Positions 1 to 7,305 of a stretch of 13,009 nt of DNA are shown here, piece after piece (positions within the stretch are counted from its first letter, which is position 1; each line of letters opens with the position of its first letter). A model generated the notes under the pieces. It did no database searches. It had not been told where the DNA came from and worked only from the letters and a program-made list of their open reading frames with translations. The DNA lies in assembly GCA_023264075.1 (NCBI GenBank), contig JALQTG010000111.1:1-13009 (forward strand), written 5' to 3'. Made by a program: the position numbers and the translations under genes. This DNA comes from Crocinitomicaceae bacterium. GTDB lineage: Bacteria > Bacteroidota > Bacteroidia > Flavobacteriales_D > Crocinitomicaceae.

Positions 1-50
1 CCCATTAAACGGCCAGCAATATGTGCTAAACCACTGTTAACTACCAAGTT

Positions 51-2948
51 GTGATCTTGTTGTTCTTTGATATTGCCGATGTGTACATCGGGTTTGACTT
101 ATTTACGCTGATGAGTGGAAACTTTGATGTCAAATCATTGAAGTTGTCCAATGGTATTGTTGATGTCTTTGCATACGAGAATGGAGAATTGAATATCGAA
201 AGAGCTTTTAAAACGGATAAACCTTCGGAAGAAATACAAGAGGATTTTCATTTCGCGTTGAAGAAATTGAAAATTGAGAACGTTGATATTGCGAAAACAA
301 ATGCACAGGGATTAAAGCTAGATAGTTATTTTCACACTGCTGAGATTGGTTTCAGTACGAAAGAGGAACACCTTTTCTTTGCATTGGATGGTAATTTTGA
401 CCTCTCCATTATTGAAAATGGGGACACTAGTTTTATCCATGACAAACATTTTGATGTGGATGCAGAGCTAGATTATTATAAGAAAACAGAAATTCTTGAT
501 ATTCAACGTAGTTTGTTGAATATTTCTGGAGCCCAATTTGATCTAGAAGGAGAAATTGATATCTTTAATGAACTTGATGTAGATTTGAAAATGTCAGGTA
601 AAAAGCCCGATTTTAACTTATTCATCGCCTTAGCTCCTGATGATTTAATCCCCGTACTCGAACTGTTTGAAAATCGGGGAGATGTATTTTTTACAGCAAC
701 GGCCACAGGTAAATCGGCAAACGGGAAAATTCCTAAAATAGATGCGGAATTCGGATGCGACAATGGCTTCTTTAAAAATCCTAAAACGAATAAAACGTTG
801 GACGACTTATTCTTCCGAGGATTCTTTACCACAGGGGCGAAGCCATCCCTCGAGAATATGAAGTTTACCATGTCCGACTTTTCTGCAAAACCAGAAACTG
901 GGAAGTTTGATATTAATTTATCCTTGGAGAATTTTGTTTCGCCGGATATAGAACTTCAATTAACGACGCTTTTTGATCTCGATTATTTAGCCCAATTTCT
1001 CAATTTGGAATCGTTAGAAGAACTAAAAGGAATGGTCGAATTGAAGATGAATTTTCATGACATTATCGACCTAGAAAATCCGGAGAAAAGTATTGAAAAG
1101 TTGAATGAGTCGTATTACACGGAGTTGAATGTAGAGAATCTTAGCTTTATCATCCCTGGATATAATCAACGAATTGATGATATTGACGTTGAACTTAAAA
1201 TGGATGGCCACAAAGCGGATTTGAGAGAGTTGTTCGTTCGTGTTGGAAATACGGATCTTTCCATTTCTGGTTCTATTGATGATCTTCCTGCTGTTATTCA
1301 TCACACAGCACTTCCTGTAGTTACTGATTTACATATCAAATCTAAAGTGATTGATCTAAATCAACTCACAAGCGCAAAAGGAGATAAGGTGGTAGATGAG
1401 AAAATTAAGAACCTGAAATTGGACTTGAAATTTGAAAGTAGTGCACGCGCAATTACTGAATCTCCTTATCTTCCAGTTGGTGATTTTTTTGTAGAAAACT
1501 TGTTTGCTGAATTTACGCATTATCCACACTCATTGCACGATTTTCATGCTGACATTTATATTGATACAGCAGATATTAGTGTGGTTGATTTTACGGGTAT
1601 GATTGATGACTCTGATTTTCATTTTTCAGGAGGCATAAATAAATACCCCTTATTTTTTCAAGAGAAGTTGGATGGAGATACGGAGTTGGAATTTGATCTA
1701 ACATCTGATATGTTTCATTTGGCGGATGTACTTTCGTTTGGTGGTGAAAATAGTATTCCAGAAGATTACCGTGAAGAAGAGTTCAAGGGATTAAAGCTTC
1801 ATGGTAAAACGCTAATACATTTTCGTCAAGAACACTTTCAATCCATCGATTTACAGCTTTCGGAATTCACGGGTAAAATGAAGGTTCACCCAATGAAGCT
1901 AGAACGTTTTAGTGGCAATGTCCACTATGAAGATGATCAACTTACGGTGAGCAAATTTAAAGGAGTAATAGGAAGATCAGATGTGCTAATGGATCTGGAT
2001 CTATTTTTTGGAGAACTAAAACAAAAACAAAAAAAGAAAAATCGTTTAGTTTTTGCTTCTCGAAATTTAGATTTTGATCAATTGTTCTCCTATGAAACAT
2101 CGTCTACTGAGGTTCCGTCTCAGCATGATAGCGTTTTTAGTGTGTTCGATATTCCTTTTCCTGATATGAAGTATGATGTTAAAATTGCTAGGATGAATTA
2201 TCACCGTTACCTGTTGTCAAACATGAATGCGGTGATGCGCACCACGAAGGAGCATTACTTATATATAGATACTTTGCAAATGGATATCGCTGGTGGGCAT
2301 ATGGACATTGGAGGATATTTTAATGGCTCCGATAGAAATAATATATACTTCAGCCCGACAATCGGCATGAGGGATATTAATCTCGACAAATTAATGTTCA
2401 AGTTTGAGAATTTTGGTCAGGATCAACTTGTTTCTGAAAACTTACATGGAAGGATTTCTGGTAAACTTTGGGGTAAAATTCATATGCACGCGGATTTAGT
2501 CCCGATTATTGATGATTCTGAAATTCATATGGATGTAGAGGTTACCGGTGGAAGTGTTGAGAAGTATGGACCACTTGAAGCGCTATCTGGATTTTTTGAA
2601 GACGAGAAATTGCATAAGGTCATTTTTGACACCCTTCAAAATCATATTGATATCACAGATGGTGTAATGACAATTCCGAATATGGTCATTAATACCAACC
2701 TTGGATTTATTGAAATTTCTGGAAAACATGACATGGAATATAACATGGAGTATTATCTAAAAGTACCAATGAAAATGATAACCTCCGCTGGCTCAAATAA
2801 ATTGTTTGGTAAGAAAAAAGAGGAAACATCCAATCCTGAAGAACTATTCGAATATGATCCAACAAAGAAATATAGATATGTAAATATCAAGATTACTGGT
2901 GATGCGGAAGACTATAAAATTACCTTAGGAAAAGATAAAGTAAAATAG
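51..2948 (+). CDS. AsmA-like envelope protein, N-terminus missing
   Basis: A 965-residue open frame from a GTG at 51 to TAG at 2946-2948. It has the character of large Bacteroidota AsmA-family proteins (the AsmA/TamB/YhdP superfamily of inner-membrane-anchored periplasmic proteins, implicated in lipid transport and outer-membrane homeostasis). The sequence shows long runs of alternating beta-strand-like segments (DVKSLKLSNG near the start; many D-L-D-L-K patterns) and no internal TM helix. Around residues 825-890 lies an AsmA C-terminal-like segment (GGSVEKYGPLEAL, then DITDGVMTIPNMVI). Family members normally begin with a TM helix and roughly 80-100 further residues before the region matching DIADVYIGFDLF. 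That part is absent: in-frame stops occur at 6-8 and 27-29 and the other forward frames also close by 70. The real start is therefore lost, frameshifted or outside this sequence. A Lys-rich low-complexity patch (KQKQKKKNR) is encoded around 2020-2043. It ends at the shared terminator at 2971-3003. Family call fairly sure; substrate unknown. Confidence 0.8.
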   Translation: MILLFFDIADVYIGFDLFTLMSGNFDVKSLKLSNGIVDVFAYENGELNIERAFKTDKPSEEIQEDFHFALKKLKIENVDIAKTNAQGLKLDSYFHTAEIGFSTKEEHLFFALDGNFDLSIIENGDTSFIHDKHFDVDAELDYYKKTEILDIQRSLLNISGAQFDLEGEIDIFNELDVDLKMSGKKPDFNLFIALAPDDLIPVLELFENRGDVFFTATATGKSANGKIPKIDAEFGCDNGFFKNPKTNKTLDDLFFRGFFTTGAKPSLENMKFTMSDFSAKPETGKFDINLSLENFVSPDIELQLTTLFDLDYLAQFLNLESLEELKGMVELKMNFHDIIDLENPEKSIEKLNESYYTELNVENLSFIIPGYNQRIDDIDVELKMDGHKADLRELFVRVGNTDLSISGSIDDLPAVIHHTALPVVTDLHIKSKVIDLNQLTSAKGDKVVDEKIKNLKLDLKFESSARAITESPYLPVGDFFVENLFAEFTHYPHSLHDFHADIYIDTADISVVDFTGMIDDSDFHFSGGINKYPLFFQEKLDGDTELEFDLTSDMFHLADVLSFGGENSIPEDYREEEFKGLKLHGKTLIHFRQEHFQSIDLQLSEFTGKMKVHPMKLERFSGNVHYEDDQLTVSKFKGVIGRSDVLMDLDLFFGELKQKQKKKNRLVFASRNLDFDQLFSYETSSTEVPSQHDSVFSVFDIPFPDMKYDVKIARMNYHRYLLSNMNAVMRTTKEHYLYIDTLQMDIAGGHMDIGGYFNGSDRNNIYFSPTIGMRDINLDKLMFKFENFGQDQLVSENLHGRISGKLWGKIHMHADLVPIIDDSEIHMDVEVTGGSVEKYGPLEALSGFFEDEKLHKVIFDTLQNHIDITDGVMTIPNMVINTNLGFIEISGKHDMEYNMEYYLKVPMKMITSAGSNKLFGKKKEETSNPEELFEYDPTKKYRYVNIKITGDAEDYKITLGKDKVK

Positions 2949-2970
2949 AACTAAATAATGAGTAAAACAG

Positions 2971-3003
2971 AAAAGGGGTCGAACTAGTTCAACCCCTTTT
3001 TTT
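2971..3003. terminator. Bidirectional intrinsic terminator
   Basis: Arms AAAAGGGGT (2971-2979) and ACCCCTTTT (2992-3000) pair perfectly. After one C/A mismatch the inner palindrome GAACTAGTTC (2981-2990) extends the stem. A T-run (2997-3003) follows on the plus strand, and the A-run at 2971-2974 provides the U-tract on the minus strand. It lies 22 nt after the AsmA-like stop and immediately after the 3' end of the minus-strand tRNA-Leu, so it probably terminates both converging transcripts. Confidence 0.88.
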
Positions 3004-3004
3004 G

Positions 3005-3087
3005 TGCCCACGACTGGATTCGAACCAGCACGCACATAGTGCACAACCCCCTCAAGATTGCATGTCTACCAATTTCACCACGTGGGC
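3005..3087 (-). tRNA. tRNA-Leu (anticodon GAG)
   Basis: Read on the minus strand, the acceptor arms GCCCACG (3087-3081) and CGTGGGC (3012-3006) pair perfectly, with discriminator A at 3005 as expected for leucine. The anticodon stem CAATC/GGTTG (3060-3056 with 3048-3044) closes the 7-nt loop TTGAGGG, which places anticodon GAG at 3053-3051 (reads CUC/CUU). A long class II variable arm (GCAC-TAT-GTGC) and a T arm with TTCGAAT loop are present. The D region carries the AAATTGGTAGACA pattern typical of tRNA-Leu. The CCA end is not encoded (ACA follows). The gene converges on the AsmA-like gene at the shared terminator. Confidence 0.96.
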
Positions 3088-3110
3088 GCAGTGTTTACTT
3101 AAGAGTAGGA

Positions 3111-3118
3111 CAAAATTA
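3111..3118 (-). promoter_or_regulatory. Candidate -7 box for tRNA-Leu
   Basis: On the minus strand this reads TAATTTTG, an exact match to the Bacteroidota TAnnTTTG -7 consensus, 23 nt upstream of the mature tRNA 5' end. That leaves room for a short leader. No clear TTG -33 box is seen at the usual distance, so the call rests on the -7 match and its position. Confidence 0.4.
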
Positions 3119-3170
3119 ATAATTTGATTGAAATAGCAGCATGAAGTGATAAAATTAGCAGCGAATTCTG

Positions 3171-3200
3171 TTTGGACCTGTAAACTATTGACTAAATTTG
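3171..3200 (+). promoter_or_regulatory. Candidate Bacteroidota promoter (TTTG-N18-TAAATTTG)
   Basis: TTTG at 3171-3174 and TAAATTTG at 3193-3200, separated by 18 nt, match the Bacteroidota -33/-7 consensus (TTTG ... TAnnTTTG). Transcription would start near 3206. The first large downstream gene is the secreted propeller protein at 3356, giving a leader of about 150 nt. The box overlaps the 5' end of the small ORF at 3188-3307, so at least one of the two calls may need adjusting. Confidence 0.5.
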
Positions 3201-3307
3201 AGGAAGTGAAAGAATGGTGGAAGAAATATTATCCCTACTTTGTCGATATATGGCAGTACTTGATTATTATCCTCATTTTTATTCTCGCTGCGCTTTTTAT
3301 TTTGTAA
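3188..3307 (+). CDS. Candidate small single-TM peptide (39 aa)
   Basis: An open frame ending at TAA 3305-3307 encodes a charged, aromatic N-terminal stretch (MTKFEEVKEWWKKYYPYF if TTG 3188 starts) followed by a strongly hydrophobic helix (YLIIILIFILAALFIL) running to the C-terminus. This is a typical topology for a small inner-membrane peptide. The start is uncertain: TTG 3188 or GTG 3206 (GTG 3146 gives a longer, less convincing N-terminus), and no ribosome binding site is obvious. It sits 48 nt upstream of the propeller gene on the same strand. No family is recognised. AT-rich DNA can produce hydrophobic frames by chance, so this is only a candidate. Confidence 0.35.
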   Translation: MTKFEEVKEWWKKYYPYFVDIWQYLIIILIFILAALFIL

Positions 3308-3355
3308 TTTTCAACGATTTGTGAGCGCTACGCGTTTTTATTTCAACTATTCAAT

Positions 3356-5695
3356 ATGAAGACTTTTTCTTTTTTTATTTGCCTTTTTTCGGTGTTGATC
3401 TCAATTTCTCAGGGATTGAACCTTGACTTTCAAGGAAGTATCGATTATGATAACACCCGTAATACCCGTTTGAGTGATGTATGGGGATATGTAGACGAAC
3501 AAGGAAATGAATATGGATTAGTTGGCGCTAGAAAGGGTGTAGCTGTGGTAGATGTTACTGACCCAGCAAACCCTGTGGAGGTTTTTTGGCATCCGGATAC
3601 CGAGAGTGTTTGGAGAGATTTGAAAACCTGGGGGGATTATGCATATATAACCACTGAGGCTAACTCAGGATTGTTGATTATCGATTTGTCACCCTTGCCA
3701 GACAACCCCATTACTGTTACTACGAACTTTTTTGGACACCCCGGCCAAACTTGGGCTACTGCGCACAACTTGTATATTGATGAAAATGGGTTTTGTTATA
3801 TTTTTGGTTCAAACAGAGGGAATGGGGGGGTAATTATTTATGATGTTGCTACTGATCCGATGAATCCTATTGAAGTAGGGGAATTTGATAATTGGTACGT
3901 GCATGATGGTTTTGTCCGCAATAACATTATGTACTTAGGGCATATCTATGAAGGAACTTTTTCGCTGGTAGATATTACGGACAAATCGAATCCGATTTTG
4001 TTGGGTACGCAAACGACTTCCTCAAATTTTGCGCACAACATTTGGCCGAGCGATGATGGGAATTATGTGTTCACCACAGATGAGGTGTCGAATGCCTTCA
4101 TTGACGCATATGATGTGTCGGATCCATTCAATATGTTTCTTACAGATAAAATCCAATCGAATCCAGGAACCGGAACTGTACCACACAACGCACATGTATT
4201 AGGTGATTTTTTAATCACATCTTATTATGCCGATGGGGTTACGGTGCATGATATCTCCGACCCATATAATCTTGTGGAAGTTGGGAATTACGATACGCAT
4301 CCCGGAACATCTACAAATACCACAGGGTGTTGGGGTGTGTATCCCTTTCTCCCTTCAGGAAATTTGTTGGTAACGGATATTCAGACCGGATTTTACGTGT
4401 TGACCCCGGATTATAAATTGGCCAGTAAACTTGAAGGGAATATTGTTAACGCTGTTTCCTTAAATCCTGTCAATGGGGTTGAAGTGGCTATTCAAAATAG
4501 TAATCAGTTGGAATCCTCTGATTTGTTAGGTGATTATAAGGCTGGAACAATCAGTGAAGGGGTTTTGGATGTAACATATACCAAATATGGCTATGAACCA
4601 CAGACGATACCTGTCAATTTTGTGAACGCAACCACAGTAACGCAAGATGTACAATTAGTTCCTATTGCGCCTTTCAATTTTAAGGTCATTGCTCAAGATG
4701 ATCAAAGCAATCCATTGGTGAACGCATCTGTTCGTATCGAACACAACGGAGTTATTCTAGAAGCCTTGACGAATGGATTAGGCGAGGCTAATTTTGAGTT
4801 GTATTATTTCGATGATTACGCAATTACGGTTGGTAAATGGGGTCATGTTTCAGATTGTCAAACAGTTTTTCTCGACCAATCAGTACCTGAATTGACAGTA
4901 GTTTTGCCAACTGGGTATTACGATGATTTTTCATTCGATTTCGGTTGGTCATCTTTTGGCGATGCCTCTGCAGGTCTTTGGGAACGCGCCCTTCCTGTAT
5001 ATGTGGAAATTGGAGGTGGAGTTAGCTCAAATCCGAGTCAAGATAGTGAAGGGGATTGTGAAGTGTTCGCCTATGTTACAGGTAATGCGCCAACTGCTTC
5101 AGACAATGTTACCGATGGTACAGTTACGTTGGTGTCTCCAGTTTGGGATGCAACAAGTTATTCCGATCCGTACGTTTATTATGAGCGTTGGTTTTTTAAC
5201 TTCTTAGGTGATTTCGCCCCTGATGATACTATTCGCGTTGTACTTTCAAACGGTACTGATATGGTAGAAATTGACAAAGAAGGAAGTGAGTTCAATCAAC
5301 TCGAAACTTGGGTGCCTGTGAGTAAGCGCATTGCGGATTATTTGACTCCAACGAATACGATGCAGCTCTTTGTAAATATTTCCGATTTAGCACCAAAGAA
5401 CAATGCCACGGAGGGAGGGTTTGATAACTTTAGGGTGACAGAAGGAGCCTACCTAACGGTAGATAAAGAGGAGCTTAAAACTTTATCGGTTTATCCAAAT
5501 CCGTTCTCCTCCTTTTTTACAGTAGAAGGAGTGAGTGCATCACAGCTTTATCAACTTACAGATATGAAAGGAGCTGTATTTTTAGAGGGGATAACTCAGG
5601 ATAGTCAAACTAAAATAAATACAGCGCAGCTTCCAAACGGTATGTATTTATTGAGAGTCGGAGAAGAGGTAGTGAAATTAGTGAAGTACGACTAA
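3356..5695 (+). CDS. Secreted LVIVD beta-propeller protein with T9SS sorting domain (choice-of-anchor B type)
   Basis: 779 residues. A signal peptide (MKTFSFFICLFSVLISIS) is followed by a propeller of LVIVD-type repeats: VVDVTDPANP (64-73), LIIDLSP (107-113), IYDVATDPMNP (161-171), LVDITDKSNP (204-213), AYDVSDPFN (251-259) and VHDISDPYN (298-305). This matches the 'choice-of-anchor B' family. Two carboxypeptidase-regulatory-like beta-sandwich segments follow (about 358-435 and 440-518), then a jelly-roll-like region (about 522-697) with GGFDNFRV at its end. Residues about 708-779 are a type A Por/T9SS sorting domain (SVYPNPFSSFFTVEG, then LPNGMYLLRV). The protein should be exported by Sec, moved across the outer membrane by T9SS and attached to the surface or released. 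Enzymatic function is unknown. Each of four blades carries a His-Asn/Asp pair (137, 183, 227, 277). A G7 run lies at 3824-3830. It is convergent with the DUF4442 gene 13 nt away. Confidence 0.92.
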   Translation: MKTFSFFICLFSVLISISQGLNLDFQGSIDYDNTRNTRLSDVWGYVDEQGNEYGLVGARKGVAVVDVTDPANPVEVFWHPDTESVWRDLKTWGDYAYITTEANSGLLIIDLSPLPDNPITVTTNFFGHPGQTWATAHNLYIDENGFCYIFGSNRGNGGVIIYDVATDPMNPIEVGEFDNWYVHDGFVRNNIMYLGHIYEGTFSLVDITDKSNPILLGTQTTSSNFAHNIWPSDDGNYVFTTDEVSNAFIDAYDVSDPFNMFLTDKIQSNPGTGTVPHNAHVLGDFLITSYYADGVTVHDISDPYNLVEVGNYDTHPGTSTNTTGCWGVYPFLPSGNLLVTDIQTGFYVLTPDYKLASKLEGNIVNAVSLNPVNGVEVAIQNSNQLESSDLLGDYKAGTISEGVLDVTYTKYGYEPQTIPVNFVNATTVTQDVQLVPIAPFNFKVIAQDDQSNPLVNASVRIEHNGVILEALTNGLGEANFELYYFDDYAITVGKWGHVSDCQTVFLDQSVPELTVVLPTGYYDDFSFDFGWSSFGDASAGLWERALPVYVEIGGGVSSNPSQDSEGDCEVFAYVTGNAPTASDNVTDGTVTLVSPVWDATSYSDPYVYYERWFFNFLGDFAPDDTIRVVLSNGTDMVEIDKEGSEFNQLETWVPVSKRIADYLTPTNTMQLFVNISDLAPKNNATEGGFDNFRVTEGAYLTVDKEELKTLSVYPNPFSSFFTVEGVSASQLYQLTDMKGAVFLEGITQDSQTKINTAQLPNGMYLLRVGEEVVKLVKYD

Positions 5696-5712
5696 TACAA
5701 GTCTAACTTCAC
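5681..5712. terminator. Hairpin spanning the convergent gene ends
   Basis: GTGAAGT (5681-5687) pairs with ACTTCAC (5706-5712), and inside them GACT (5690-5693) pairs with AGTC (5700-5703) around a 6-nt loop, with a 2x2 internal loop between the stems. It covers the stop codon of the propeller gene and overlaps that of the DUF4442 gene. No T-run follows on either strand, so it is not a classical intrinsic terminator. It could still stall polymerase or protect both mRNA 3' ends. Confidence 0.35.
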
Positions 5713-6185
5713 TTCACCTTGATTGAAATCACCAATTCAAATTCGGCAACAGGTTCATTAAGGGTGTTATAAGCAATAACGTTTACCGGTTTATTCACGC
5801 GTTCTCCAGTCGACATAGCTTCTTCGAAGGCGGCATGAACAATGGCGCCATCTTCTGAAACAAATACGACATCGGTCATAGCGCGTTGAAGAAATTCCCC
5901 CTTCACAGCTTTGAAAGCAAAAGAAACTTTAACTCCTGACTGTTTAGCAAAATAAAATGCATGAATTCCCGCTGCAACATCAGCACCTACGGCTAATGCT
6001 CCAAAATACATTGATTTTAAGTGGTTTCTGGAACGCCTGCGTAAAGGGATTTTAACCCGCACAGTGGTGTCGTCTAGCTGGAGTAATTTCGGTTTTACAT
6101 ACCCAATCAATGGAATTTGTACCCAACCCATTAGCCAAAGTAACCGCTGCATTTTGGATAAAGAAAGACTAGTTGACTTCTGCAT
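5709..6185 (-). CDS. DUF4442 hot-dog-fold (PaaI-thioesterase-like) protein
   Basis: 158 residues, minus strand. The pattern SRNHLKSMYFGALAVGADV (residues 52-70), followed by a helix and two beta-rich stretches, is characteristic of DUF4442 proteins, relatives of the PaaI/YiiD hot-dog thioesterases. In that superfamily the conserved N/H before the long helix lies near the acyl-CoA site; here it is N54-H55. The reaction and substrate are unproven. The start at 6185 overlaps the end of the upstream flavoprotein gene by 17 nt, pointing to one transcript and possible translational coupling. The alternative ATG at 6152 (residue 12) would remove the overlap and the Ser-rich N-terminus. Neither start has a clear Shine-Dalgarno sequence. 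Confidence 0.8.
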   Translation of the reverse strand: MQKSTSLSLSKMQRLLWLMGWVQIPLIGYVKPKLLQLDDTTVRVKIPLRRRSRNHLKSMYFGALAVGADVAAGIHAFYFAKQSGVKVSFAFKAVKGEFLQRAMTDVVFVSEDGAIVHAAFEEAMSTGERVNKPVNVIAYNTLNEPVAEFELVISIKVK

Positions 6186-7146
6186 ATTCGCTTACAAGTT
6201 GATGAATAATTTCTCCCAATGGTTTTACCTCCTTCACGTGTTCAATACTCGGGCCAGCGCACCACATTGTCTTATACGTAGCCCCAAAAGCTGCTTTGCG
6301 CAAAGACTTCATTCCTTTAATAAAGGTAAGCGCTTTCATCCATTTTTTCAAACGTTTGTTTTTATTCAATAAGCGTTCGAGCCAATTTTGTTGAGTTCCT
6401 AATTTTTGTACATACGGTGTGTTGATCACAGTGCACGGGGTTCCAGAAATTTTTGTGGTCATCACAATATCCTTCGAGCCATAGTCAATACAAGCTTGTT
6501 TATACTCGTCGTTCACACCAGCTTCATTTGAAGCGATAAAAATGGATCCAATCGATAAGCCATCTGCTCCAATATCCATGACTTGGCGCATTTCATATCC
6601 ATTACCTACACCTCCAGCACTAATAACAGGAATGGAACATGCTTTTTTAAGTTGAGGAATCAATTCTTGGTATGGAATGTTCCCAGCATGTCCCCCAGCT
6701 CGATTATTTACGGCAATAATGGCATCTGCACCCAGGGCTTCTACCTTCTTTGCATATTCAACATTAACAACATCACAGAGCACCTTGACACCATGTTGAT
6801 GTGCCATATTAATGGTTTCTTCAGGAGATCCTAAGCTCGTGATGATATAATCGACTTTTTCTTCACAAATTGCAGCTAACTGTTCCTTGTACAAGAAATT
6901 ACTTTTATTTACAATTAAGTTGATCCCTAGAGGACCATTTGCTGCTTTTTTGACTGTTTGAATGGCAGTACGTAAATCTTCCAGCGTTCTATAATTCAAC
7001 GCGGGTATCGCTGCAGTAGCGCCAGCTTTGATAGCGGCGATCACCATGTCTGTATTGGAAACAAGAAACATTGGAGCTACAATAATGGGATATCTAATCC
7101 CCAAAAGTTCCGATAACGGACTTTCAATTTTTTCTGGAATACTCAT
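6169..7146 (-). CDS. Nitronate monooxygenase-family FMN protein (2-nitropropane dioxygenase-like)
   Basis: 325 residues from ATG 7146. A longer open frame to 7233 exists, but its extra residues are unlike the family, whereas MSIPEKIESPLSELLGIRYPI gives the usual start. TIM-barrel NMO/NPD landmarks are all present: PIIVAPM (20-26), GINLIVN (74-80), NNRAGGHAGN (147-156) with H153 at the place of the NMO catalytic histidine, ISAGGVGNG (175-183) and GADGLSIGSIFI (193-204) for FMN phosphate binding. The end carries WCAGPSIEHV and GEIIHQLV. NMOs oxidise alkyl nitronates using FMN and oxygen; many relatives are reductases or of unknown substrate, so the exact reaction is uncertain. Some enoyl-ACP reductases (FabK) are similar. 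It is the first gene of a two-gene unit with the DUF4442 protein, transcribed divergently from the TPR gene. Confidence 0.85.
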   Translation of the reverse strand: MSIPEKIESPLSELLGIRYPIIVAPMFLVSNTDMVIAAIKAGATAAIPALNYRTLEDLRTAIQTVKKAANGPLGINLIVNKSNFLYKEQLAAICEEKVDYIITSLGSPEETINMAHQHGVKVLCDVVNVEYAKKVEALGADAIIAVNNRAGGHAGNIPYQELIPQLKKACSIPVISAGGVGNGYEMRQVMDIGADGLSIGSIFIASNEAGVNDEYKQACIDYGSKDIVMTTKISGTPCTVINTPYVQKLGTQQNWLERLLNKNKRLKKWMKALTFIKGMKSLRKAAFGATYKTMWCAGPSIEHVKEVKPLGEIIHQLVSEYAEVN

Positions 7147-7275
7147 ACCGCTAAAGTATAAAATTATATGCATACATAATAAAGATGTGTGAAAAATAAT
7201 TTTTGGACGGAAGAAGGATGAAAGTATTACCACATAAAAATCATCAAATGGAAGAAGTTAGTTCCTTAGATTCTA

Positions 7276-7283
7276 TATATTTG
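7276..7283 (+). promoter_or_regulatory. Candidate -7 box for the TPR gene
   Basis: TATATTTG matches the TAnnTTTG consensus exactly, 22 nt upstream of the ATG at 7306. No TTG is found at the usual -33 distance. A perfect palindrome (7284-7298) begins at the next base, in the predicted transcription start region, which suggests a regulated promoter. Confidence 0.4.
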
Positions 7284-7298
7284 ATTGTTTTAAACAAT
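7284..7298. repeat. 15-nt palindrome ATTGTTTTAAACAAT
   Basis: Seven-base arms ATTGTTT/AAACAAT around a single central T form a perfect inverted repeat between the candidate -7 box and the start codon of the TPR gene. The one-base spacer makes an RNA hairpin unlikely, so a dimeric repressor operator is the better guess. No specific regulator can be named. Confidence 0.35.
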
Positions 7299-7305
7299 AA
7301 TTTTC

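Noticed and set aside
3321..3340. Short GCG-CTA-CGC hairpin followed by Ts upstream of the propeller gene
   Set aside because: A three-base stem is not enough for an intrinsic terminator.
7159..7166. Minus-strand TAATTTTA as a -7 box for the NMO-family gene
   Set aside because: One mismatch to TAnnTTTG, no -33 partner, and such 8-mers are common in AT-rich intergenic DNA.
7147..7233. N-terminal extension of the NMO-family gene to 7233
   Set aside because: The added residues do not resemble the family, which starts a few residues before the PIIVAPM strand; ATG 7146 gives a normal 325-aa protein.
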